A stretch of 64,000 bases of DNA from Ptychodera flava (lineage: Eukaryota; Hemichordata; Enteropneusta; Ptychoderidae): the NCBI RefSeq assembly GCF_041260155.1, contig NC_091931.1, forward strand, positions 24,913,154 to 24,977,153, given 5' to 3'. Positions 29,815 through 42,783 of the stretch are shown here, one piece after another (position 1 is the stretch's first letter; every line of letters starts with the position of its first letter). Under the pieces are notes generated by a model that saw only the letters and a list, made by a program, of their open reading frames with translations, was not told the origin of the DNA and did not search any database. A program made the position numbers and the translations under genes.

Positions 29815-30060
29815 AGGGGGCGTCATGCCCGGGCGGGCGGGCAGCGTAGCGGACATCCAATCCAAAGGTTTGTCAGTTCAAGACCCGGGTGTGGCGGATT
29901 TGCCATCAGAGGACAGTGATGAGTCACGAGACTAGCACGGCGTTGTGCCCTTCATCAACATGAAGGCACTTTACCCCTCATCGCTCGATTGTTTTGTGCT
30001 TTGTCAAGCCACAATGATATAGTGACAGATATGTCGAGCTGTACAGCATACCTAAAATTT
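29815..30060 (+). mobile_element. tRNA-derived SINE
   Basis: A possible A box (CAGCGTAGCGG, 29842-29852) is followed 22 bases later by a good B box (AGTTCAAGACC, 29875-29885). The body contains GTTGTGCCC and AAGGCACTTTACCCCTCA, a module common in tRNA-derived SINEs. The 3' tail and target duplication were not identified. Confidence 0.6.
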
Positions 30061-31384
30061 ACATGCCTTAGCCAACCATTGTAGCTTTTGTCCACTCCGA
30101 AAAGACACAATACAGTACCATATTTAGCACAGGCGGGTGGCGTCTGGAAACCCCCTTAGAAGTCACAGGACCCTGTAATTTAGAATTATGTAAACACTGT
30201 CCCAAGTCGCTTTTTTCATCGTCATTACTCAAAATTTACTGATTAAAGATATCACAAACAAGTCCCCTGGATGGTGCGGCCATAAATTTGGCATTGATTA
30301 TCCCCTCGCGACGCAAAAAATGAGAAAAATTTTAAGAAAATTTCAATTATCATCTAATGCACGCTCACTTGAAGGCCGGCTTGTAAGTACGTGATGTTAT
30401 TCAGTGTTTGGTCCGATGTCAATTCTGAAACCAACCAACGAACCAATCAGCCGGTTCGATGATTTGTAGCCGCCCAGTTCACCACCATATACGGTATGTA
30501 AGATAACGACAGACAATGATTAAGCATTTACATGAACTGTTCACATGTGTACCGCGTGGAGGGGAATCCCCTGAAGTGCGTTGTGGAACCAAACCAAAAC
30601 AAAACATGAGTATCCAGTTCACTAATTTACATGCTACCCGAAACACCTGTCTATATTTCCTTCCGTTCCTCTGTTATGGTAGGAAACATCACGAATACTC
30701 TGCGTTGGGTACTTGCATTGCACTGTCGGCGATTATACTTTATGTAACGAAACTCTCAACACCTTCTGCAGCACCGGACAGAGTACTTTGGACCCGGAGA
30801 CAGCGGTAAGTACGACGACCTTGTTGTTTTAAAAGAACCGCTCACCCATATGCGATTTTTTTGATACGATCATCGTCGGAAAGATAATTTCACTGATTAT
30901 TCAGTTTTCCCATTTTACCTTACGACGCGCATCTCCCCCATATGTCAAACAGAACGCCGATATTCCTCACTTTAAGTGCGAGACGAGGACCTCAAGTGTG
31001 TGACACGCGCTTTTCATGGACTACCGCAGAACAAGTCCCCAGTGTATGCCATATTGCCGCTGTCTTCTGTATATTCTACGAATCAATTTCCCGAATAAAG
31101 TTATGGGAATGCAAAAATTTACCTAAGTGCTAAGCTGAAAGACTGTTAAATCTTATCTGCTGATGCTGTTTCGTATAATTACATAGCGCAGATAGAAAAA
31201 TGCTTTCATCGATATAATTCGTCCCAAAATTATTCTTCCAGTCATGTTTCTAACTTTAAAAGTAATGGGTAGACGAGCATAAGATTTTTGAAAGTTTGAT
31301 AGTTGCTGTAGCATGATAACGTCTTGGATCGTCGGTTTTCAGCTCTTTTTCGACACATTTGTCCGTCAATTGGTCGTCACTACC
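30061..31384. other. upstream region of ATF3-like gene 1
   Basis: Should hold its promoter and any noncoding exon. A donor CAGCG|GTAAGT at 30805/30806 could end such an exon, as ATF3 genes often begin with a noncoding exon. This is a guess. Confidence 0.3.
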
Positions 31385-31660
31385 ATGGCAACTGGCCTGC
31401 TTATCACGCCCGGTCAGTGGAACTTACCGCAGCACCAGCAGGCAACAGCGACTGCGTCGAACTTCTTGGCAGAAATATTCGGCCAGGACGGCGACTTTGA
31501 ATTACAAGACTGCAGCACCACCGTGGAATGTCTCGACGATCTTGATATTTCTATATCGTCCTTGGTCAAGGAAGAATTGAAACATTCCATAAAGTCCAGG
31601 AGATCCTCGAAGGGGTTGCCAGAGCTGACGACTGGAGAGGAAGAGCCTAAAAGTTATCAG
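31385..31660 (+). CDS. ATF3-like gene 1, exon 1 (coding)
   Basis: 92 codons from MATGLLITPGQW to SYQ, donor CAG|GTATGC. An upstream in-frame ATG at 31313 exists, but the ATG at 31385 has the better context and fits the family length. Confidence 0.85.
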
Positions 31661-34600
31661 GTATGCGTGAAAAACTTTTTCTGTTTGATGTAAAATCATA
31701 TGACTTAACCGATTTTGCAGCGATGGATTTGCTCGTAGATATGCATTTCATATTGAACTAACAGAGCGTATCTTGACGCGGGACGCAAAAATGATTTGTT
31801 TTTATTCACGAGCAAATATCGATTGCAATCTTCAAAACAGTATCTATTTCTGATTTCTTTTCCTGTGGACCACATACTTGATAAACTGTTGCCAGAAGTT
31901 GGGAAAAAACACATTGAATTTCACTGAATCCGGTACAGCCTTATCTGATTCTCCACTTGGTGTAAAATTATTCTTAATAATTTCGGGATAAAGAGTAACA
32001 TATTCAACCTACAATTAAGAACAAATCTTTTGCCAATATAACAGTTTCCTGAGGCCCAATTTCAAAATAATGTTAATTCCTTGGAGTTTTAAGATGATAT
32101 TTAGTCAAACCAGCTTTCAGGACCGAGAAGGACGAAATTTTAGTCCAGACTTTCCCAAGAGGTCTTGCCTTTGACGACCTGCGCCCACTCCTTTTTGACA
32201 CGGGTTGGTCCAGCGTGCTCTCTTAGGTTCCGTTTCAAGTTAAAGTTCCCAATTGATGATCGCTACTTGATCGGGACAAACAGTGAGGCCAATAATTTGG
32301 GGTGACAGTGGTTCGGCGCGCTTGTCGTGTTGATAGACAAATCATAAGGGGATGACTTTAAGAGAGACAAGGAGACACTCTCAGTCATTCGAAATACAAT
32401 TATCACCCGGATGATAACGGGTCGATGAATATATGTAGGGTATCAGAAAACACCGTGAGCTAGGAGTGTTATCGTGGCATTCAGCGATGCTGTTTATTCT
32501 TCTGACTCTCCCATTCGACGAAGAAAAATCCCTCGCATACCATACGATTGGGAGTACTAAGATCTATCGGCTGTATCACCATGTCAATGAAAACCAATTC
32601 TCTCACCATCAGTGTCTTTTTCTGAACTTGCATTTGGGTTCAAATTTGCCGTTGTCGACTTTATTACACTCGCAACGAATTCCGATCACCATACGAGGAT
32701 GTCTCATCGCCAGACACGAGAGAAGCTCTTTGAGTTGCTGGTTTTATTTCCCCGGACTATTTTGCGCAAGAACTATTTCCTGATTAACATGGTATGCAGT
32801 AACTGTCAAATGAGTGAGAAAGCGCCCTTAGTACTAGGTACCACCGATAAAATATCGACCATCGACAAAAGCGGAACCTGACTGCTTAAATTTATTAGTA
32901 AACCATAAAGATCCGCTCTGAGCTTGCACCAATCAATATAATTGTAATTCGTTTGTCATTTTGCCTCATGACCAAGCTGTAAACAATCCTGTCGTTGATA
33001 GAATTAGCAGCTTAAGTCAACAGAAGCTATACTTCCTCCATTGATCAGTATACGAACAATACCATTTCGTGTTAATCAAACCTATTATAGAATCGGGGGT
33101 TTTCTTTTAGGGACGTGGCTTTGTTTACAATCATCACGCCAACGAATACATCAGCAAAATATTTGGTTTACTGGTCTACTGTGTGAGGTGATGAAATCGT
33201 ATAGCAACCCCTTTTCTTTGTTCTTCTGGCGTGGTATGAAACTTGGACCGGTTCCAAATCAAAGTGCGCCTCTGTCCACATAGCCGAGATAATGACCCTT
33301 CATAAAGCGGGAAGAAACAGCATGGGAGGTTACGGACTTCAAAGGATATTGAAATACGACAGGGGAGATTCCCCCAAGATGAAAACGAAACACGAAACAA
33401 TCTGAAGTATGTTGAAGAAGTTTTTGGATCGGTGCAACTCTAGCTTGTGGGCATAGAAAGTAAAAATGCTTGACTTTGTACGATGTGGTGAAGTTTCAGT
33501 GATATACAGACGACCTTTATCAAGGCCCAGGGCGAAGACAAAATATAAAAAAATGTTTGTAAAAAATAAAAAAAAATAAAAATTCCAATTTTAAATAATA
33601 TTAAATGAAAGATTTAAAAATTGAGAAGTATCATAGATACACCAGAACAGACCAAAGTATAAAGTGATTCCAAGTAGCAAATTTCATGAGACAAATTAAT
33701 CAGAGAGAAAACACTCTGACGAGAATGCAATCTGTGACTGTGTTGTTCAAAATTCTCCGTTAAGTTTACCTAGCGTTTTGTTCATATTTCAAATTATGAA
33801 GGATTTACACAGTTCCCTTGATATGAAGAACCCATAGTTTAGTAGGGGGTGTGATGTGTTGATTGCAACAATGTAAAACAATTCAAAACAATGTAAAGAG
33901 ACACAGTACGGCTTTAAAAAGTACAAAATGCCCGGCCTGGCTACTGACGCGCACTTCAACATTTCAATCCCCAGATGACAGAGGAAGAGATCGAGAGGCG
34001 GAGACTCCGACGGGAGAGAAACAAAGTGGCCGCCGAGAAGTGTCGAAAGAAAAGGAAGATTCACGAAGAGAGGGTAATTGAGGTGAGTGTGTAGTTCTGT
34101 AGCTTAGAAGCTCAACTCATCGGCGTGACCGATAAACAAACAATTTTGCATTTTAATAGCGTACGGATTCTTGGAATCCTGACCAAGATTAACTGACCTA
34201 TGCGCCACCGGATTCATGAGCTGGGACGATTTATTGTGCAAGTTCTGACAGCCAAGTGGTCCTTTGTACAATAACAGCTTATACATCTTCAAATTACCTC
34301 ACAAATGAAACGGTTCCCGAAACGATCGATGACATTCGTCTTGTAGCGTCGCTGATGGCGCTGTAACTCGCGACGTTCTCACATATGGCAACGATAAAAC
34401 ATAGTGGTGACTCAAAGCATATTTTTTACATGTCAGTGTAGGGTATTTGGACATTCCAGCTTATCGTTACACCTTTGTTTTTTCTCACATTTTTTCTTCG
34501 CCTGTTTCAAACAGGATGTAGACTTTTCCCGACAAGTTTGAAAGTCGTGTGCTACACGAGTACACACGTCCGGGACACGCCGTAAGATGGCCGCAAGTTT

Positions 34601-35404
34601 CTCGTCATAATTCACTCCGAAAACAAACAAAATCAAGCTAGCGCGATTGCGAGATCCAGTATCAGTTGAAATATGAAAAACAAACCAATGCATTCGCCCG
34701 GGCAATACGACGTAAAATATCAGCTGGTGATCTTCTTGTCAATGTCAACATTCTCTACAGTATATGGTTTGAATACGAAAAATGGCACTTGGCAAGCCTA
34801 TCACTGTTCTGTGAGACTTTGAAATTTCATTCGGAAAATGAAGTATGTACACAGCGAGTTAGGTTCGCAATCAGCTCGACCCAAAACCAACCCATTCAAC
34901 ACCAACTTGGTCATTTTTGACTGAGTACAAACCCAACTCGGCAAAATTTCATTTTGAAAGATGAAGAGACTCGGCCAGTCAATAATTTCATTACCGTGGA
35001 AACACTGACTACATGATCCTGAACGTTACAGTCGTGTAGCTGCCTACATGTCACTTTATTTTGCGCTGAATGACTGTTAGCTAGTACATGTACGAGAGAA
35101 TGACGTAAGCTCTTTTTCAAGTGTCATTCGGTCTGAGTTTTGTGTCATCATCTATACGTATATCCATTCATTCTGTCAGAGTATCCAGACAAACCGCCTA
35201 CGTTGTGCGCTAACTTCCTGCTTGGGTAACGGTGCTTTAATATAGTTATCACATTTTTTGTTTCGTGTATTTTGGCAGGAATACAAAACTCAGTCAGAAC
35301 TGAATACCAAACTGCGAGAGGAGATTAAAAAACTGAAGAAAGAAGAAGAAGAACTAAGAATGCTGTTGAAATATCACGCCACCGTCTGCACTCTCGCGGT
35401 ATAG
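31385..35404 (+). CDS. ATF3/JDP2-like bZIP transcription factor, gene 1 (3 exons, 169 aa)
   Basis: A nuclear DNA-binding protein expected to dimerise and bind AP-1/CRE sites. Exons 31385-31660, 33975-34082 and 35279-35404 join in phase 0. The start is ACCATGGCA, a strong Kozak context. The N-terminal part has CLDDLDISISSLVKEELKHS, matching the LVKEELRFAI motif of ATF3/JDP2. The basic region RRERNKVAAEKCRKKRK (exon 2) is intact, and the zipper ends LLKYHATVC, like MLNLHRPTC of ATF3. The 108-base basic-region exon is the size used in FOS/ATF3/JDP2 genes. A polyadenylation signal AATAAA lies at 35576. ATF3 and JDP2 cannot be separated from this sequence. Confidence 0.9.
31661..33974. other. intron 1 of ATF3-like gene 1
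   Basis: No repeat or nested gene recognised. Short open frames at 32466-32881 lack any signature. Confidence 0.5.
33975..34082 (+). CDS. ATF3-like gene 1, exon 2: basic region
   Basis: 108 bases from an AATCCCCAG acceptor to a GAG|GTGAGT donor. Encodes MTEEEIERRRLRRERNK and the rest of the DNA-contact helix. Confidence 0.93.
34083..35278. other. intron 2 of ATF3-like gene 1
   Basis: Nothing recognised. It separates the basic region from the zipper at the same point as in gene 2. Confidence 0.6.
35279..35404 (+). CDS. ATF3-like gene 1, exon 3: leucine zipper
   Basis: 41 codons and TAG, acceptor TTTTGGCAG. Heptad leucines in SELNTKLREEIKKLKKEEE and the following LRMLL, ending YHATVCTLAV. 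Confidence 0.92.
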   Translation, partial: EYKTQSELNTKLREEIKKLKKEEEELRMLLKYHATVCTLAV

Positions 35405-35575
35405 CACGGAATCTGTGGCAACTCCATTCATTGGTTGCCCTCTTACCAGAAGCCTACCACAGTAAAGAAGTCATGCAAATCATGGGAACGGAAATGCAAA
35501 CTTTATTGGAACTCGAACTTAAGAGTAATTTTAATGGACGTCTTAATGCTCGTTAGAAACACACTGGGTTAAGCC

Positions 35576-35581
35576 AATAAA
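35576..35581 (+). terminator. polyadenylation signal of ATF3-like gene 1
   Basis: AATAAA 172 bases after the stop codon. Confidence 0.65.
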
Positions 35582-36132
35582 ACAATAGAATGTGACCGAG
35601 CCATAAAACCATGTGACGGATTCATTCAAACATGGCCGTGCTGTCAAAATTCGATGACGTCATCAAATGCCCATGAGGCACTGCAATCGAGTCCAGCCAG
35701 AAAAACGCCACATAGCCGCATGTTGTGTTCCTATAGAAATACGTCATCTTAGGACGCTGATAGGACAGCATTACTGCTCCTCTGAATGTCCTCATATCAT
35801 TAGTATTACAACATTAAGTCGTTTTAAGATGTAGGTAAGATGAAGTATCGTCATTTTGAAGAGTATTTGCCACACTTCGGCAAAATACTGGTAAATGACG
35901 ATATAATTCAAAGTTAAAACACAACATGGATGCTTTTCAATAATTGTAATATGTATAATTCTTATTTAAATATTCCTGAAAACCATCACATATTTATCGG
36001 GGAACCAGGAATCGTGAATTCCTCGGTATTTTTTCCAGTTTTCTTTAACAGATGTACATATTTATACTACACAAATACATACATACATGCATTCATTCTC
36101 TCATTGAATCATGCATGCATGCACACACTCCC

Positions 36133-36375
36133 CCACCTACCTACCTACCTACCTACCTACCTACCTACCTACCTACTACCTACCTACCTACCTACCTACC
36201 TACCTACCTACCTACCTACCTACCTACCTACCTACCTACCTACCTACCGACCTACATACCTACCTACCTACGTACCTACATACATACATACATACATACA
36301 TACATACATACATACATACATACATACATACATACATACATACATACATACATACACACATACATACATACATTT
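36133..36375. repeat. (CCTA)n then (CATA)n compound microsatellite
   Basis: About 115 bases of CCTA units pass through a mixed zone (36249-36277) into about 95 bases of CATA units. Confidence 0.95.
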
Positions 36376-37729
36376 ACATTCAAAATTTTTTATATTAATT
36401 ATTAGGCATGTTATCTATTCTGGTACTACTTAGAAAAATTAAAATTGGCAAGGAATGACAACTTTTGTGATCATGTCAGTCAAGAGGCTGCTTCAATATC
36501 ATTATTGTGTGATCCAGTGTATAATTGGATACAGCTATCTGATTATTCACAAGGCCATGAAAAAGAACTGTCGGTAGATTTTTTCCGCCTGGAGGTAAAA
36601 AAACTGACTTTACGACACCAAGCAAGCGTTGGTCGTGTAGGAATTTTCTGAGGGTTCGAGAGAGCTGGCTTAGGAATACTATGGCTCTCTAGTGAATACA
36701 GTTTGTGTCTAAGGCCCGACAAAATCTACCGGCCACGCTTAGCATTCAAATAAGAGCGAGATATTCTCCATGTACCACAATGTGGAGATGTCAATGAGGC
36801 CCTGAGAATTAATTACTTTTCTTTGGCGCATTATGGGATCAAAAAAGTATTGTGAGGGTGTTATTTACAGGACATGGCTGACTTATCAAATACAAATAAC
36901 ATATAAAGCAACGTACGAAAGTGATAAAATTCTACTGATCACGACAGTTACACCATTAAACTTAGAGTAAAACAGTATTTATTTTTCAAGATGGCTCATG
37001 CGCTCAATTGTGACATCAAGTGGGGCTGAGGGCTTCAGTGGAGTTCGAACGCACAGTCGGGGCCCTTGTAATGTGCAGCCTTTATTCGAACAATCGGTAA
37101 AAGACAACTCCAGAACAATGTTTACTGAAATTCCAATGTATTGGCGTCCCGGTAGTAAAACCACCGGAACGGGTCAAAGCAGCCGGTCAGTTTTGAAGAG
37201 CTCACATCATCATAAAGGGGGGGAGGCAATCAATATCACCTATCAAATGCTTTTATATGGTCACGGTCCGTAATATGGTGAACTGATCGAAATGCCATCT
37301 TCTGGGATGGTCTTTCGCCTAATCGTTTCAGCTCTGTCCAAAACAGGAACATTGGCTGTATCTTTACCTTGAACAGGTATATCCCTATCCACTGATAACT
37401 CTGGGGGCTATCAATACTTCTCTTCGTCAACGTACAAAGAAATCCGTCCAAAAATATCCACCGCGCGATTAAACCATAACGACAAAGATTGAATCAAATA
37501 CGAAAAGACGCCCAGGGAAGAGAGAGAAGGCATTACTTGTAAAGTAACGAAACGCAAAATCAAAACAAAAAAGTTAAGTCAAGTTAAGAAGTAAATTAAC
37601 GCCACAAACATGAAAGTAAATCGAAACACCAACAGCTACCTCATTTCCTTTCCAAATTGTCTTTTGACTCCGGTGTATAAGTCGAAGACAACTCCGTATA
37701 GCTTCGACCAAATGTACGTGTTGATGGGT
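36376..37729. other. unassigned intergenic stretch
   Basis: No gene or repeat recognised. Confidence 0.35.
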
Positions 37730-38061
37730 TTAAGGTAATATGCGCCTCGAAAGTGAAAGACTTAAACTTTTCCTCAAACTTCCCTGAATGAAAATAAAAA
37801 TCAGGGGTCAGCGTGCAAAGTTTAGAAGTAGCAATATAAATTACTCAACATTCTGCAATATTTGGAATTCAAAATGGCCGCCATCCCCGTGTTAACGGAG
37901 TAAAAATGAAATTCGCAATTTACAAAAAAACTAAGACGGTGAAAGTTTTTCTTTCTCAAAGAGCTTTAAAGTGATTCCCAACAAGTGGTAGATCAGAAAA
38001 TAATTGTCGATATTTGACTGGAGAGTCTGAATATCTGTCCCCGAGGTGCGTTCCACCTTAA
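37730..38061 (+). mobile_element. TTAA-type MITE, copy 1
   Basis: Begins TTAAGGTAATATGCGCCTCG and ends CGAGGTGCGTTCCACCTTAA, imperfect inverted ends with TTAA on both sides. The interior has AAAATGGCCGCCAT and CAAGTGGTAGATCAGAAAA, shared with copy 4. TTAA duplication points to piggyBac or Kolobok parentage. Confidence 0.78.
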
Positions 38062-39299
38062 TTATCATGATCGAACCATTGCAACGAACCATGACAAACG
38101 AGCATATCATAAGAAAGCAAAAATATGCGATTGTCAGTTCAATTGTATGGGTAACATAATTAATGGACGTTACAATGTGATGCGGGCAAATCCCTCAGAT
38201 GGCCTTATTCGGTCCCGTACACCCACTGAGACCGAGAAATGCACTGGACTGTCATACTGTATGCATACGTACTGCCGATTCGTAAGCCTGTATGGCCGGA
38301 CATTTTGATCATTCTCTTGAAAGACAGCCTAAAAGGGGCGGGGGTTCTTGAAACCATTTCTAACAACGAAATTACCTGGCTTTTGTCCAATTTAGCACTT
38401 ACGTATTAGTTGCAGGAAAACTACCAATGCATTTAATCATCATGGTGAATGTTGTCTTTCTTCATAGATTTCATTGTCTAATTGTTTAGCGAACACTAAG
38501 CAAACCTGCGGCTGACAAGAAAAAAAACAGACATCACTTTTACGGGTTTGACATCACTCTCACAATCATTAAAATTGCATATGATGACGGAGAGATTCAA
38601 CTCAGAATAAACTCGAAATTGTCAGGATCACTCGGCAAGATAGACTGCACGCAACATACTCCACTTGAGTGCAACGACTGACGGCAGCGCAGTACCATCC
38701 CGTAATTAGAACGATAATTCACCGTGAAATTTTGCCGCAGTCTGTTAAAGATGAAAAATAGGTTTAATAATACCGTGAGGGAGTCCTATTCAGTTTCACA
38801 TGCGAGTCATAACCTAACGATTCTCATAAATATCGCCATTAAGTTGAATAATAGCAATCATCATATTTCATTAATTTCGTTCTACGAAAAAACTGCTCGT
38901 AACAATGCAGAATATCTATTCCTCGTCCAGAGTGTATTGAATTGCTTTTTGGAGAATAAGTCTCGCCAAAACAAGGTATTGTGAACAATACGCTAGGTTT
39001 ACGTCTGGAAAAAAAATAATTCTAGGTCCGACTTGAATTAGGCTCTCAACAGTAACGTCAGGCACTACACACAGAAGCTGTGTCGACAAGGGTTAAACTT
39101 GGCATTTCGACGTGACTTGAACAATAAACTGGGTTGCAGGTGGTCGAAGAGAAATACTGGAAGATATATAATAAAAATTACAGCTGATGTAGCAACAAGA
39201 CGATGTTCAAGTTGGCATTTGAAGTTATCATCTATGCACCAGGCTACAAGAGTCAGCGTCGACAAGAGTGCCATAAGCGACAGCTTTCTAAATGCCTTA
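38062..39299. other. unassigned intergenic stretch
   Basis: No gene or repeat recognised. Confidence 0.35.
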
Positions 39300-40040
39300 G
39301 GGAGCGTTCACTTATTACGGCCGGGGGGTAGGCCGGCAAAATCAAGGGGAGTTCACCTAAATTTTGAAAACTGCAGGAGGAGGGGGGAGGGTCATGTAAT
39401 TATTAAACAGCACGGGAGGGGTAAGTCACTTGATTTTCATATGTATCCATTAAAAAGCAGTTTCCGCGTTCAAAAACACTCTGGGAAGTAAAAATAATTC
39501 GCTGCATGATTCCATCATCTGAAATCATTCAACTGTATAAATCTGAATGAAAGTGTGTATTATCTGTCACGTGACCATCTTGCCTTGACAACTCTATATA
39601 CAGGCTTGTCTTCTTGTAAATTGGGCAGGGGCAGTTCCTACCTGCCTTTGGCCGGGTTTTTAGGTGAATCACACATTGAAAGGTTCCCATTGTGCTGTTG
39701 CATAGCACTACTATGATATCTGACCAGTTTTCAGGGAAAATATGTACAAAACTTATCTGGATAAATATACACAAAGGAAGGAATATTAATGAAAGTTAAA
39801 AATGTGGGTGAATATTACAGAGTTTTCAATCCACCTGGTAGACGTACCGGGTGTGGTCCAAGAAGGGATCACGGAAATGGCCATGTACAGTATAGGTATT
39901 GGTTAAATGCCTGTTGAGAAGTACAAGACATGAATATTATATGTACAAGAACTGGTTAGGGTTAGGGGATTTACTAATTTTGACTTATGCACAGTAAGAA
40001 TTTGCCGGCCCATCCCCAGCCGTAATAACTGAACGCTCCC
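39300..40040 (+). mobile_element. Harbinger-like non-autonomous element B (741 bp)
   Basis: Ends GGGAGCGTTCACTTATTA and TAATAACTGAACGCTCCC with TTA duplications at 39297-39299 and 40041-40043. Subterminal GGCCGGCAAA is mirrored as TTTGCCGGCC. Same family as the copy at 57818-59399, but without the ~180-bp tandem units. No transposase. Confidence 0.82.
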
Positions 40041-40732
40041 TTATGGGAGGAACGTATCTGTAGCGATATTATGAAACCAGAAGCCATTATCGTTATTGTC
40101 AGATTCACATTGTCATATTCCTATCCGATAGCGCTGTCTATGAAAAATGAACTGTGTATTATACGAGGTGATATTATTGTACAGTACAGTACAGTACAGT
40201 ACAGTACAGCACATCACATCACATCGCAGTACAGTGCAGTACAGTATAAAACACAGTGCTGTAACAGTAGAGCATACGGTGCAACGACAGCGTGCGGATG
40301 GATATTCAAATCATGATGTTCCGGTTGACTGACAAACTCGCTTCGCTTATGCGTGGTGCGGCAGCGCGGTATCTCACCCTTAAAGTCGCGGGACTTGCGG
40401 CACTAGGAGCAAATTATGAAACCCACGGAGTGCATGTTACCATAGATACATCAAACGGGGTCATCCCGTATCTTCACGATTGGAACCTGTCTTTCTGCAA
40501 GCCCAGGTTGAACACATTTGACATTCTGTATCGATATTATTATTCCATTTTGGGGTTTTCATGACCTTATAATTTATCAAAATTTTTCATGGAAATACGA
40601 TTTATGGCGAATGCGGAGTACTGTGTCTTGTTTAGTATGATATAAGACAGGAATGTGATTAGTTAAAAGGAATTCGTTCGACATACAGCTGAAATTCGTC
40701 CATGTGTTCGAAAGATTGCAATTGGTCAATAG

Positions 40733-40739
<7 letters not shown>

Positions 40740-40824
<85 letters not shown>
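40740..40824. repeat. (GA)n microsatellite
   Basis: About 84 bases of GA, roughly 950 bases upstream of the GPCR start. A short ACAGT array also lies at 40180-40210. Confidence 0.95.
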
Positions 40825-40827
<3 letters not shown>

Positions 40828-41775
40828 TGAGCAATTGAAAAATAAATAAAATAAAAGCAGATAGTCGATAATTGGGTAAAGGTCATGGTTACTGAGAAAG
40901 TGATGGCAATACAGAAGACAAGACTGACGGGACCACTCAGTATTACTTTGCTATTTTACAGAGTCCATGAAGATCATGCGCGTATTTTGCGTGTTCCTTG
41001 CCGTAGATTATCATTAGCAACATGTGAAGTGTAAACAAGGATACGAACATAGACCGGTTTAGTCAAGTGTCCGATTAAGAGAATAACTGTTTATATTCAA
41101 GATTCTGTCGGGTCATCAAGAATGTCCATTCAATGTGCAATCATAACCCAAACCCAAGAATGTTGACATTTAATAATAATTCATTCTCCTGTCAACTGAA
41201 TACAAATTATGGCGAAGAAAACACGGCCATATCATACAAAATTTCACGGGTGAAAAAACACTGAAAAATAGTTGCCATATGCACTAATCGATTTCTGTTA
41301 TACTCAGAAATATATTATTTATAAAGTTGTCTATGTATATGATTCAGAATATATACATTTATCTCCTTGTTGATAGTGTAATATTGCAGTCCTGAACTCT
41401 TCTTTGGTAAAAGTACATGACAACATGGTATATATCTGTGAATATATAATTAGTTTTTTTTTGAAAAGCGTTGAAGGATTTTGATGTGTCACAGTGGCTA
41501 ACAAAAGTAAATTTTGTGCTGGGTTGTCATGGTTCTCGCTTCTTACATAGTATTTGAAAAACAGTGGCGAAGCCATCAGGTGACTAATATAAGAAGTATA
41601 TATTAATTTATCTTTACCCGATCTGAGGCCAACCGCTCTGCATCACGTGATGCCTTTTCGCTGCCTTTCTTGGCAAGCCAAATTGTGACCAATAGGATCA
41701 GTCGACTGTAATAGTATCGTATTCTTTGAACGAACCGTCGCCCGACGATTCAGTCTCCCCAAAACACGAGGAAAG

Positions 41776-42783
41776 ATGGATCGCAACGCGTCTAACGATA
41801 CCATCGGCAGTGAAGCAGCGGTAGACCAAGATACAGGTCCGGAATGGAGCTACGTGCAGACTACAGAAATGATCATTGCAACTATCGGCATTGTAAGCAA
41901 TTTCGTAGTAATCCTGGCGGTGTTAGGAACATCTTCCCTTCGCGCCAAGCTCACGTACAAGTTGACCGTTTGCTTGGCTGTTGCTGACTTCATATCCTGC
42001 GTATTTCTGATTCCACGTTCACTGCGGGGATTCTTCCCGGTGCCGAATGGAATCGGCGGGGAAATCTACTGTCGAACTTCCAAAGCAACAGTTCTATGGG
42101 TCAGTCTGGTGGCTTCGACGTACAGCCTTTTGGCCATCACAGGGGAGCGCTTCTTTGCAATAGTTTATCCCATCGCGTACAGCGCCAGGAAAGATAATGT
42201 CCCTGCATGGCTGATCGTCGGCGCTGTCTGGCTTCTTGCCTTCATCATGCAGAGCTTCAACGTGTACAACAATTCGTACGACGCGGCACAACAAAATTGC
42301 AAGTATCAGTGGCCGTTCGGTGAAGGCTACCAGACGTTTGCAGGTATCGGACTTTTCTTCTCCACATACTTTATCCCACTGGTATTTTTATCAGCGGCGT
42401 ACTACAAGATGTTGAAAGTGCTTAGGCAAAATCAGCGAAGAGTTGGAAGCGAAACTACTAGCAGCCAGCCAGGGGCAACAAAACTCCGCGCTCGGAAGAG
42501 GGTTGTCAAGATGTTCCTTGTTGTGTTTTTAGCATTCGCCATATTTTGGGCCCCGAACCAGTTTCTGTTCCTGATACAAAACTTTGGATTTCGTCTGTCA
42601 AGCAACAGTGCCACGTACAACTTCACTCGGATTTTCGCCGGCTGTAATTCCTGCGTCAACCCGTTCATTTATGCTGTGTGGAGTAGACCGTTTCGAGACG
42701 GCATACGCTCCATTTTCTGCCGAAACCATTCAGGGGGCGATGGATCCGACACACAGACCACCAGCAACGTCGGTCAAGCATAG
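41776..42783 (+). CDS. rhodopsin-class G protein-coupled receptor, intronless
   Basis: A seven-helix plasma membrane receptor coupling an external ligand to G proteins. The 335-codon single exon shows class A landmarks: TM1 N42 (GIVSN), TM2 D71 (LAVAD), cysteines C99 and C175 for the extracellular disulfide, ERF at 124-126 in place of DRY, TM6 FWAP with P260, TM7 NPFIY at 295-299, and a helix 8 RPFRDG. N4 and N7 are likely glycosylated. The ATG in AAAGATGG is the first in frame. A CCAAT box lies at 41689, 87 bases upstream. The tail is short with a possible palmitoylated C315. The sequence is of the peptide or orphan receptor type. The ligand cannot be named from it, and nearby genes give no hint. 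Confidence 0.93.
   Translation: MDRNASNDTIGSEAAVDQDTGPEWSYVQTTEMIIATIGIVSNFVVILAVLGTSSLRAKLTYKLTVCLAVADFISCVFLIPRSLRGFFPVPNGIGGEIYCRTSKATVLWVSLVASTYSLLAITGERFFAIVYPIAYSARKDNVPAWLIVGAVWLLAFIMQSFNVYNNSYDAAQQNCKYQWPFGEGYQTFAGIGLFFSTYFIPLVFLSAAYYKMLKVLRQNQRRVGSETTSSQPGATKLRARKRVVKMFLVVFLAFAIFWAPNQFLFLIQNFGFRLSSNSATYNFTRIFAGCNSCVNPFIYAVWSRPFRDGIRSIFCRNHSGGDGSDTQTTSNVGQA

Noticed and set aside
39951-39976. GGTTAGGGTTAGGGG as an interstitial telomere
   Set aside because: Only two units inside Harbinger-like element B; too short to call.
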